Source: an uncultured Porphyromonas sp.
GTDB taxonomy: Bacteria; Bacteroidota; Bacteroidia; Bacteroidales; Porphyromonadaceae
Reading direction: 5' to 3'
Assembly: GCF_938046015.1 (NCBI RefSeq)
Contig: NZ_CALIXW010000046.1
Location: 69,574 to 133,573 of the forward strand
Length of the DNA: 64,000 bases
The translations under genes and the position numbers were made by a program. How positions within the stretch are numbered: position 1 is the stretch's first letter; the number at the start of each line of letters is the position of its first letter. The notes under the pieces are model-generated. The model was not told the origin of the DNA, searched no databases, and was given only the letters and a program-made list of their open reading frames with translations. Shown here piece after piece: positions 44,503 to 51,772 of this stretch.

Positions 44503-44965
44503 CGGTCCATTCGATATTGATCGTCTCGAGGCTCAGATCTTCGTCGTCCTCGTCCTCCGTCTCGTCCGCACGTAGGGAGGACATCAGCTCCAGCACGCTG
44601 CGGTCTCTGTGAACCTCCGTCCCTCGAGGGGCTGCGGCTGTGCTCGTCTCCTCGTCCTGAGGCTGGGGGAGCTCCTGGCTCACGGCACTCAGCGCGGGGA
44701 TAGCCTCGGCGAGGGCCTGCTCTCCAGAGAGGCTGAGGATGGTCTCGGCAAGGGCGCGGGTGAGCTTGGCAAAGTCCTCCTCGTAGACGAAGATACGGTG
44801 CCGCTCGGGCTTGGCCTCGCCCTCCTTGAGCTTGGTCTCGGAGAGTACGATGTACTTATTGCCCTTGCTGTCGAGCTTAGCGTCTATGTAGTAGTAGCGT
44901 GTGCCGGCCTTGATGCGCTGCGAGGAGACAAGTGTTGCCTTGCCCCAATCCTTCTCTTGACTCAT
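44492..44965 (-). CDS. DUF3276 / PUR-alpha-like nucleic-acid-binding protein
   Basis: 157 residues. PUR repeat at about 10-85: KAGTRYYYIDAKLDSKGNKYIVLSETK and RHRIFVYEEDFAKLTRAL match the DUF3276 (bacterial PUR-alpha/beta) pattern, a beta-beta-beta-beta-alpha unit that binds single-stranded nucleic acid as a dimer. The C-terminal 70 residues are acidic and probably disordered (ADETEDEDDEDLSLETINIEW). First gene of the operon with mtaB, the glycosyltransferase and rarA; a well-matched promoter lies upstream. It is cytoplasmic. Precise role unproven. Confidence 0.87.
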   Translation of the reverse strand: MSQEKDWGKATLVSSQRIKAGTRYYYIDAKLDSKGNKYIVLSETKLKEGEAKPERHRIFVYEEDFAKLTRALAETILSLSGEQALAEAIPALSAVSQELPQPQDEETSTAAAPRGTEVHRDRSVLELMSSLRADETEDEDDEDLSLETINIEWTDEA

Positions 44966-44993
44966 TATCGTGATCTATCGTATTCGTTCCTTA

Positions 44994-45025
44994 CGAAGGT
45001 ACGCAATCTCCCTCTGACTATCAAA
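44994..45025 (-). promoter_or_regulatory. promoter of the PUR-like/mtaB/rarA operon
   Basis: On the minus strand TTTG (45022-45025), 20 bases, TACCTTCG (44994-45001), one mismatch from the -7 consensus, 28 bases before the start codon. Confidence 0.75.
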
Positions 45026-45144
45026 CGGCTAGCGCCCCACGGGGCCGAAGGCAAAGCGCCTAGTGGCCTCACGCACCTATCCTTAGCCTAGGACGAGGGG
45101 GATGGAGGGCGCTCGGCTGCCTGCAGGGATAGGGGTGGGGCTGC

Positions 45145-45226
45145 TGAGGGATATCCCTCAGCTCCCTGAGGGACGGCAGTGAGCGCGCTGATGGGCATCA
45201 GTCAGCTCCTGGACTGATATTCCTCA
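45145..45226. repeat. 22-bp palindrome array P5 (four units)
   Basis: Units at 45145, 45167, 45189 and 45211: TGAGGGATATCCCTCA, TGAGGGACGGCAGTGA, TGATGGGCATCAGTCA and GGACTGATATTCCTCA, with spacers GCTCCC, GCGCGC and GCTCCT. Between two diverging transcription units' 5' and 3' ends. The stretches 45026-45144 and 45227-45301 show nothing else. Confidence 0.9.
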
Positions 45227-45301
45227 GAGGCGCTCGGTGGGAGCCGTGGCGCGTCGGCTCAGCGGGGATACCCTTCGGCTCCTATACCTCTATATATAGG
45301 G

Positions 45302-45337
45302 CACGAGCGGCCTACAGAGGATGCAGACCGCTCGTGA
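45302..45337 (-). terminator. hairpin at the end of the efflux operon
   Basis: CACGAGCGG (45302-45310) pairs with CCGCTCGTG (45329-45337). On the minus strand it lies 34 bases after the stop of the PII-like gene. No clear T-run. Confidence 0.55.
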
Positions 45338-45370
45338 GGGCTCTTGTGAGCCGAGGGGGAGGAGGCTCGC

Positions 45371-45664
45371 CTAGATGGAGGCTTCGACCGCCCAGACGAA
45401 GGCGCGGAGGCCCTGAGCGGGCGTCTCCTCGTCCATGGCCTTGAGGCGCTCCAAGAGGGTGGGCACCTTGTCAGCGGGCACGATGACCAAGAGGGACGAA
45501 TTGAGCGTAGGCCAGGCGTGCGAGCCGAGGTGGGGGTCGCCCGTGGCGCTGCCGCGTCCCTGGGTGACCTCCCAGTAGGTATAGCCGCGTAGGCTGAGCT
45601 TGCCGAGGAGCTCTATGATCTCCTCGTGGTAGGCCTGATTGTAGGAGATGAATACACTTTTCAT
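45371..45664 (-). CDS. PII-like signalling protein of the RND efflux operon
   Basis: 97 residues. Shows the ferredoxin-like PII layout: MKSVFISYNQAYHEEIIELLGKL (strand, helix), GYTYWEVTQGRGS (strand leading into the short T-loop), then SSLLVIVPADKVPTLLERLKAM and GLRAFVWAVEASI. The T-loop is short and lacks the Tyr51 uridylylation site of GlnB, so this is a PII-like rather than a canonical nitrogen regulator. It follows the RND pump gene by 16 bases; this pairing recurs in Bacteroidota and points to control or sensing linked to the pump. The ligand is unknown. Confidence 0.75.
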   Translation of the reverse strand: MKSVFISYNQAYHEEIIELLGKLSLRGYTYWEVTQGRGSATGDPHLGSHAWPTLNSSLLVIVPADKVPTLLERLKAMDEETPAQGLRAFVWAVEASI

Positions 45665-45680
45665 ATCAGTAGGCTAGGGG

Positions 45681-48600
45681 CTAGATGCGTCGGCGCTTCA
45701 GACGGCGTGCCTCGAGGGCCGCGTAGAGCGTGGGGATGAGTACGAGGGTGACGAGGGTCGAGATGGAGAGCCCCCAGGCGACGGTGATCCCCATGGCCTG
45801 CCACATCTCCGAGCCCTCACCGATGCCGAGCGCCATGGGGAGCATCCCCAGGACGGTGGTCATCGTGGTCATGAGCACGGGGCGGAGGCGGGACTTACCC
45901 GAGGTGACGACCGCTCGCGAGATGATCATACCGCGCTCGCGGCACAGGCGTATGTAGTCGATGAGCACGATCCCGTTCTTCACCACGATGCCGATGAGCA
46001 TGATCATACCGATGAAGGTCATCGTATCCATAGGCACTTGCGTCACTAGGAGGCCGATGAAGACCCCCGTAAAGGCGAAGGGTATAGAGAACATGATGAC
46101 GAAGGGGTCGACGAGGCTCTCGAACTGTGCCGCCATGACGATGAAGACCAGCAGCACGATCAGGGCCATCAGCACTCCGAGGTCGCCGAAGGTCTCCTGC
46201 TGGCTCTCGTAGGCCCCCGTGAGCTTGTAGCTCATGCCCTCGGGCAGGGGGTGGGCGGCGAGGAGCTGCTGGGCGTCGGCTACGACCTCACTGAGCTGTG
46301 AGCCTGGGGCGGCATTGACCGTCAGCGAGACGTAGCGCGAGCGGTCCTTGCGCTCGATGGTCGGTGGGGTGAAGGACTCGTCGAGGCGGCCGAGCTCGGA
46401 GAGGCGTACGGCCTTGCCCTGCGGCGTATAGACGAGGATGTTCATCAGGTCCTGTACGCTCTGGCGTGCCTCGGGGGCGAGGCTCACGCGGATATCGTAC
46501 TCGCTGCCCTCCTCACGGAAGTAGGAGCTGACCGTCCCATTGACCGCGCTGCGCAGATAGCTGGAGGCAGTGGCGAGATTGAGCCCCTGCTCGGCGAGCT
46601 TGGTGCGGTCGAAGACGAAGCGCAGCTCAGGCGTATAGTCCTTGCGGCTGATGGTGATGCCCGAGACGCTAGCCTTGTCCTTGAGCTGCTCGCTGAGGAG
46701 GCGGGCGTAGCTGTCCGAGCGCTGGAAGTCCTGCCCGTAGAGCTCGATGACGAGGCCCGAGCTGGAGTTGGGGTTGCCGTCGCCGCTGGAGACCTTGTAG
46801 GAGGTTACCTCGGGCGTCTTGGCGAAGAGCTCTCGGAGCCCCGCAGCGACCTCATCCTGCGTCATGCTGCGCTCCTTCTGTGGGCGCAGGCCGATGAACA
46901 TGGAGGCGACGTTGGAGCCGTTCTCCTGCGTCGAGGCGTAGGTATTGCTGGCGTCGGCCTGCCCTACAGACATGGAGATCGTCTGTATGGCGGGAAAGGT
47001 CTGGCGCATACGTGCCTCGAGGTCGAGGGCGAACTGGCGTGTCTCCTCCACACGCGTGCCGACGGGTAGCTCCACCGAGGCGTCGATGAAGCCCACGTCC
47101 TGCTTCGGCATGAAGGAGCTCTTGATGAACTGCAGCCCGAGGAGGCTCAGGGCGAAGATCCCTAGGGCGGAGAGGATCGTCGAGCGGCGGTGGCGTACCG
47201 TCCAGCCCAGCAGGCGAGCGTAGAGGAGGTCGAGCTTCCCAAGGAAGGATTCGATGGGGGCGAAGAAGCGCGTCAGTACCTTACCGCGGCTCACGCCCTT
47301 GCGCAGCAGCTGCGAGGAGAGCATGGGCGTCAGGCTCAGCGCCGCTGCCGTCGAGACGATCATCACGATACTGATGCTCCAGCCCAGCTGGCGGAACATC
47401 ACCCCAGCATCCCCTGGCGTCATCGTCAGCGGGAGAAAGACGGCGAGCATCGTCAGCGTCGAGGCGATGACCGAGATCCCTACCTCGTTCGTCCCATGGA
47501 TGGCAGCCTGCCGAGGGGCGCTGCCGCGCTCGATGTGGGTCGTCACATTCTCCAGCACCACGATGGCATCATCCACGACCATACCTATGGCGATGGAGAG
47601 CGAGGAGAGTGAGATAACGTTGAGCGAATTGCCTGAGACGAGCAGGTAGATGAAGGAGGCGACGAGCGATATAGGGATCGTCAGCACGATGATGAAGGTG
47701 GCTCGCCAGCGTCCGAGGAAGATGAAGACCACCAGCATCACGATGACGAAGGTGATGTAGATCGTCTCCTGGAGCGAGTTGATCGTATTGACGATGAAGG
47801 ACGAGGTGTCGATCAGGTAGTCGAGCTTGACGTCTGAGGGCAGCGACTGCTGGATCTGGGGCAGCATGCGACGTACCTGCTCGGAGATCTTCACCGAGTT
47901 GGAGCCCGCCTGCTTGCTGATCATGACCATCGCCCCGGTCATACCATTGATATAGTTCTCCTGCTGGCGCTCGGCGACGGTATCCTTGACGGTGGCTACA
48001 TCGGAGAGGCGTACGTCCTTACCGCCGACACTAGCGACGATGATGCTCGAGAGCTGTGCGGGATCGGTAAACTCACCCTGCACTCGGAGGCTATTCGTAC
48101 GGGATCCGAGGTCGATCTGCCCTGCGGGGATATTGGTGTTCTCGGCCCCGATGATCTGTGCGATCTGCTGGGTCGTCAGGTGGTAGGCCTCGAGCTTGGA
48201 GGGGTCGCAGTAGACCTGGATGACGCGCTTGGTGGCGCCGAGGACGCTTACCGAGCCTACGCCGTCGATGCGCTGCAGCGGGTTGGTGACCTTGTCCTCG
48301 AGGATCTTGGCCAGCGCTGGGGCACTCTCCTTGGACTGCACGGAGAGCATAGCCACGGGGATGCTGGCGTTGTCGAACTTGAAGATCGTCGGCTTCTTGG
48401 CCCCCGTGGGAAGCAGCTCGGAGGTGGCGTCGAGCTTATCGCGGATGTCGTTGGTGGCCTCTGCGATGGGCGTCCCGGCGCGGAACTGCATGGTGATGAT
48501 GGACGAGTTCTCCTGGCTCTTGGAGCTGATGTGCTTGAGCTTGTCGATCCCGTTGAGACTGTTCTCGAGCACCTTCGTGACGTTGGACTCGATGTCCTCT

Positions 48601-48767
48601 GCGCTGGCGCCCGGGTAGGCGGTGATGATCATCACGGTCGTGGTGTCCGTGTTGGGCATCAGCTCGATGGCCAGTCGCGTCAGGGCGAAGAGCCCGAGGA
48701 TAGCGATGGCTACGTAGATGAGCGCCGTGGTGATCGGCTTCTTGACCGAGGTTTCGTAGATACTCAT
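45681..48767 (-). CDS. RND efflux pump, inner-membrane transporter (HAE1 type)
   Basis: 1028 residues, normal for AcrB-like pumps. Twelve membrane segments in two halves and two large periplasmic loops. The proton-relay residues are present as Asp-Asp in GMVVDDAIVVLENV near residue 405, which marks the HAE1 (drug/amphiphile) rather than the metal-exporting HME family. Other marks: N-terminal KKPITTALIYVAIAILG, PNTDTTTVMIITAYPGAS and the second-half GIVVKNGIVLIDY. It works with the adaptor and outer-membrane channel encoded just upstream (5 and about 1060 bases away) to expel substrates directly to the outside. Substrate range not predictable. Confidence 0.94.
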   Translation of the reverse strand: MSIYETSVKKPITTALIYVAIAILGLFALTRLAIELMPNTDTTTVMIITAYPGASAEDIESNVTKVLENSLNGIDKLKHISSKSQENSSIITMQFRAGTPIAEATNDIRDKLDATSELLPTGAKKPTIFKFDNASIPVAMLSVQSKESAPALAKILEDKVTNPLQRIDGVGSVSVLGATKRVIQVYCDPSKLEAYHLTTQQIAQIIGAENTNIPAGQIDLGSRTNSLRVQGEFTDPAQLSSIIVASVGGKDVRLSDVATVKDTVAERQQENYINGMTGAMVMISKQAGSNSVKISEQVRRMLPQIQQSLPSDVKLDYLIDTSSFIVNTINSLQETIYITFVIVMLVVFIFLGRWRATFIIVLTIPISLVASFIYLLVSGNSLNVISLSSLSIAIGMVVDDAIVVLENVTTHIERGSAPRQAAIHGTNEVGISVIASTLTMLAVFLPLTMTPGDAGVMFRQLGWSISIVMIVSTAAALSLTPMLSSQLLRKGVSRGKVLTRFFAPIESFLGKLDLLYARLLGWTVRHRRSTILSALGIFALSLLGLQFIKSSFMPKQDVGFIDASVELPVGTRVEETRQFALDLEARMRQTFPAIQTISMSVGQADASNTYASTQENGSNVASMFIGLRPQKERSMTQDEVAAGLRELFAKTPEVTSYKVSSGDGNPNSSSGLVIELYGQDFQRSDSYARLLSEQLKDKASVSGITISRKDYTPELRFVFDRTKLAEQGLNLATASSYLRSAVNGTVSSYFREEGSEYDIRVSLAPEARQSVQDLMNILVYTPQGKAVRLSELGRLDESFTPPTIERKDRSRYVSLTVNAAPGSQLSEVVADAQQLLAAHPLPEGMSYKLTGAYESQQETFGDLGVLMALIVLLVFIVMAAQFESLVDPFVIMFSIPFAFTGVFIGLLVTQVPMDTMTFIGMIMLIGIVVKNGIVLIDYIRLCRERGMIISRAVVTSGKSRLRPVLMTTMTTVLGMLPMALGIGEGSEMWQAMGITVAWGLSISTLVTLVLIPTLYAALEARRLKRRRI

Positions 48768-48772
48768 AGGGG

Positions 48773-49804
48773 CTACTTAGCTAGCTTGACAGCGGTGCCG
48801 TTCTTCAGGCGCGAGGGGGCGGAGATAATCAGCTGCTCGCCGGGCTCGATGCCTCGGAGCACCTCGTAGCGGCCGTCCTGCAGCTCGCCCAGCTCGACCT
48901 CGCGGTAGACGGCCTTGCCCTCCTTGAGGACGTAGACGTAGCGGATGCCACTACCTGCCTGGCGTACGATGGCCTTGTCCGAGATGGTCAGGGCCTGGCG
49001 CGTGCCGAAGTCCAGACTTAGGCGAGCGTACATCCCAGGGCGTAGGCGCTGATCCTTATTGGGTACCTCGATCTCGACGCCGACGGTGTGCGTCGTGGCG
49101 TCGACGGTGGGGTAAACCTTGGTGATGCGGCCGCTGAAGGACTGCGTGCCGAGGGCCTCGACGCTCAGACTGGCCTCGAGGCCGGGCTTGAGGCGGGTGT
49201 AGTACTGCTCGGAGACGTTGACGACGACCTTGAGCGGGCTTACCTGCTGGATGACGAGGATGGGCTGTGCGGGCGAGGTGACGTCGCCGTTGTCGTAGTT
49301 CTTAGCGGTGACGAAGCCCGAGATGGGGCTACGCAGCAGGGTGTTCTCCGAGGCGTTGCCGTAGCTCAGCTTAGCCTGCTCGAGGGCGCTCTTGGCCTGC
49401 TCCCACTGGGCCTTGGAGATACCGCCGACCTTGTAGAGCTCGTCCATGCGGGCGAAGTTGGTCTTAGCATCCGCCAGCTGGATCTGTGCGGCGGAGGCCT
49501 GCGTGGCTTCCATGCGGGCGACGACCTGCCCAGCGGCGACGCGGTCTCCTACGGCGACGAGGATCTGTTTGACACGTCCGCCAGCCTGCGCGGTGATGTT
49601 ATTGAGCGTCTTGGCCTCGAGCTGCGCCGTGTACTGCTGGCGGCTGTCGAGCTCGGTAAGGCGTGCTGCGTCGACCGTGACGACCTGGGTGCTATCGGTG
49701 CTCTGAGCCGTCTCTTGCTTCGAGGAGCTCGAGCTGCTGCAGGCGGTGCTAAGGCTGAGGGAGGCTGCTGAGAGGAGCAGCAGGAGCGAAGTCTGTGGCT
49801 TCAT
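48773..49804 (-). CDS. RND efflux periplasmic adaptor (membrane fusion) lipoprotein
   Basis: 343 residues. Lipoprotein signal with lipobox STAC near residue 22. AcrA/HlyD layout: lipoyl half-motifs LEAKTLNNITAQAGGRVKQILVAVGDRVAAGQVVARM at about 63-98 and NTLLRSPISGFVTAKNYDNGDVTSPAQPIL later, a short coiled-coil hairpin between them (about 100-150), then the beta-barrel domain with VNVSEQYYTRLKPG and a C-terminal membrane-proximal domain ending LIISAPSRLKNGTAVKLAK. The short hairpin is typical of Bacteroidota adaptors. Bridges pump and outer-membrane channel. Confidence 0.93.
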   Translation of the reverse strand: MKPQTSLLLLLSAASLSLSTACSSSSSSKQETAQSTDSTQVVTVDAARLTELDSRQQYTAQLEAKTLNNITAQAGGRVKQILVAVGDRVAAGQVVARMEATQASAAQIQLADAKTNFARMDELYKVGGISKAQWEQAKSALEQAKLSYGNASENTLLRSPISGFVTAKNYDNGDVTSPAQPILVIQQVSPLKVVVNVSEQYYTRLKPGLEASLSVEALGTQSFSGRITKVYPTVDATTHTVGVEIEVPNKDQRLRPGMYARLSLDFGTRQALTISDKAIVRQAGSGIRYVYVLKEGKAVYREVELGELQDGRYEVLRGIEPGEQLIISAPSRLKNGTAVKLAK

Positions 49805-49830
49805 ATTCTGAGTCTATATTAGGGTGCGGA

Positions 49831-51285
49831 CTAGGGGAGCTGGTCGAGGCCCTGCAGCTCATCGAGGCTGAAGACCGAGATCATATACTGGTGGATGGCT
49901 TGGCTGAGGGCAAGGCGCGCCTGCAGGAGGGCTAGCTCGGCGTCATTGAGCTCCAGCAGGGTGCTGGCCCCGCTGCTGTAGCGTACGCGGGCGATCTCAT
50001 GGCCGCGGCTGGCACTGGCGACGGCATCACGTGCGGCGACGAAGGTCGCTAGGGCATTGCGCTGCTCGGTGCGTGCGTTCTCCAGCCCCAGCTCGAGCTG
50101 CCGCTGGGTGGCTAGGCGCTGCAGCTGTAGCTGCTGGATCTGCACGCGGCTGGCACGTAGGTCATTGTAGCGCGCTCCCCCATTGTACAGCGGTACGTTG
50201 AGGCTGAGGCCGAGGGTGGAGAAGGGACTCCAGCGCTTGCTATTGTCCAGGCGTAGCTGGTCGGCAGCGTAGTTGTACTGGTAGGTGAAGCTTAGGGAGA
50301 GGGTGGGGAGGAAGGCGGCCTTCTTCACCTTGAACGCGGCCTCGAGCTGGCGCTGCTGTAGGCCGAGGCTTCGGAGGTCGCTGTTACGCTCGAGGCTGAG
50401 GGTGGTGGCAGCGTGCTCTCCCGACTCGGGCAGCAGGCCGAAGATCTGCTCCTCGTAGGCGGGCAGCGCCTCACCGAGGCTGATGCTATCACTGAGGGGG
50501 AGCCCCATGACGACCTTGAGCTTGGCCTCCGCCAGGCGCTCGGTGTTGCGCGCCGATAGGAGCTGAGGCAGGAGATTCTTGAGCTGCGTCTCCATGCGGA
50601 TCTTGTCGTACTCGGCCACGAGCCCGTGCTCGTACTTCTGGGTGATCTGCTGGTAGTTCTGCTGCGTGTTGTCGTAGCTGCTCTGTAGGGTGCGTGCGGA
50701 CTCGCGTGCCAGCAGTACCCCGAGGTAGGCCTTACGCACCTCGCTGATGAGGGCCACGCGGGAGCCGCGGGCCTTCTCCTCGGCCAGCTCTACGGCTCGC
50801 TGGTCGAGCTGGAGGGAGGCCCAGAGCTGGGGGGCGATGAGGGGCATCCCTGCGTTGATGCCGCCCTGCAGGCTGTGGCGCTCACCCATCTCGATGCCGT
50901 CGCCCCCGAAGAGATTGCCGAAGGGAGAGGGAGCGCCGCCAGGCATGGCGCCGCCGCTATCGCCGCCGCCGAAGTAGACCTTCTGCTTCTTGAGCATGAG
51001 GCTATAGGAGCCCGAGAGGTTGATCTCGGGCAGGAGCTTGCCTCGATTCTTGCGCTGGTCGAGCTCGGCACCCTTGACGCCGAGCTCGCTGGCGGCGAGG
51101 GCGGGGTTGAGCCTAAGGGCGCTGTCTACCGCCCCGCGTAGGGTGAGCGGTGGGCGGCTCGGCTGAGACTGCTGTCCTGCCGCCTTAGAGCCGCTGAGGG
51201 TGAGAAGCCCGAGGAGGGCGTAGCCCAGGGTACGGGCTATGTTTGTTTGTTGCATTGCTGTCTTGACGCTAGTGTACACGTGCAC
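49831..51285 (-). CDS. TolC-family outer-membrane efflux channel
   Basis: 484 residues from the first ATG; a second ATG at 51255 (residue 11, MQQTNIARTLGYALLGLLTL) gives a more typical signal peptide and may be the real start. Two OEP repeats, starting near TLRGAVDSALRLNPALAASELGVKGAELDQRKNRG and again near ERNSDLRSLGLQQRQLEAAFKVKKAAFLP, each with long amphipathic helices and beta strands. Forms a trimeric outer-membrane duct. A Gly/Ala-rich insertion (SGGAMPGGAPSPFGNLFGG) at about 112-130 lies in the first extracellular loop region. First gene of the efflux operon. Confidence 0.92.
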   Translation of the reverse strand: MHVYTSVKTAMQQTNIARTLGYALLGLLTLSGSKAAGQQSQPSRPPLTLRGAVDSALRLNPALAASELGVKGAELDQRKNRGKLLPEINLSGSYSLMLKKQKVYFGGGDSGGAMPGGAPSPFGNLFGGDGIEMGERHSLQGGINAGMPLIAPQLWASLQLDQRAVELAEEKARGSRVALISEVRKAYLGVLLARESARTLQSSYDNTQQNYQQITQKYEHGLVAEYDKIRMETQLKNLLPQLLSARNTERLAEAKLKVVMGLPLSDSISLGEALPAYEEQIFGLLPESGEHAATTLSLERNSDLRSLGLQQRQLEAAFKVKKAAFLPTLSLSFTYQYNYAADQLRLDNSKRWSPFSTLGLSLNVPLYNGGARYNDLRASRVQIQQLQLQRLATQRQLELGLENARTEQRNALATFVAARDAVASASRGHEIARVRYSSGASTLLELNDAELALLQARLALSQAIHQYMISVFSLDELQGLDQLP

Positions 51286-51528
51286 CTACTCTTAACAAGG
51301 AGAAGTATAAAAAGTTCACGTCCGTACTATCTTCCTCGTGCTTAGGGCTCCTCCGTCCTTCGCTTGGAACGGGTTCGTACTAGGTTTTTGTGCTATTATT
51401 CCTTGGGAATGAGTGTGCTAGCTCCTTGCTCTGCGGATGGCTTCTCTTTGCTTGGGGCGGGCTGAGCGGCAGGCCTCATAAGCCTGGCTTCAAGGGCTCG
51501 CGGCGCTCGGCCTTGGCCCTGGGCTCGC

Positions 51529-51610
51529 TGAAGGATATCCGTCAGCTCCCTGAGGGACGTCCGTCACGCGGCTGAAGGATAGCAGTCGGCGCGCCGATGG
51601 ATATCAGTGA
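51529..51610. repeat. 22-bp palindrome array P6 (four units)
   Basis: Units at 51529, 51551, 51573 and 51595: TGAAGGATATCCGTCA, TGAGGGACGTCCGTCA, TGAAGGATAGCAGTCG and CGATGGATATCAGTGA, with spacers GCTCCC, CGCGGC and GCGCGC. A further possible unit, one base out of phase, starts at 51618. It lies between divergent efflux and ppiD genes. The stretch 51286-51528 shows no other feature. Confidence 0.9.
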
Positions 51611-51709
51611 GGGAGGCTGGGGGATAAGGCTCGGGAGGCTCGGGGACTGAAGGGCCTAGCCTAAGGCGCCGCCCCCAGCGGCGCTAGCGCCTAGATCGGA
51701 ATACTTTTG

Positions 51710-51717
51710 TATCTTTG
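51710..51717 (+). promoter_or_regulatory. -7 element of the ppiD promoter
   Basis: TATCTTTG, 55 bases before the ppiD ATG. A clear TTG at the right distance is not visible. The leader repeats the word CAAAGTATTG/AATACTTTTG around it as an inverted pair. Confidence 0.65.
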
Positions 51718-51772
51718 TGACCCAAAGTATTGTAGCAATAAACAACACTCAATAATACGGTAAGAACAGATA

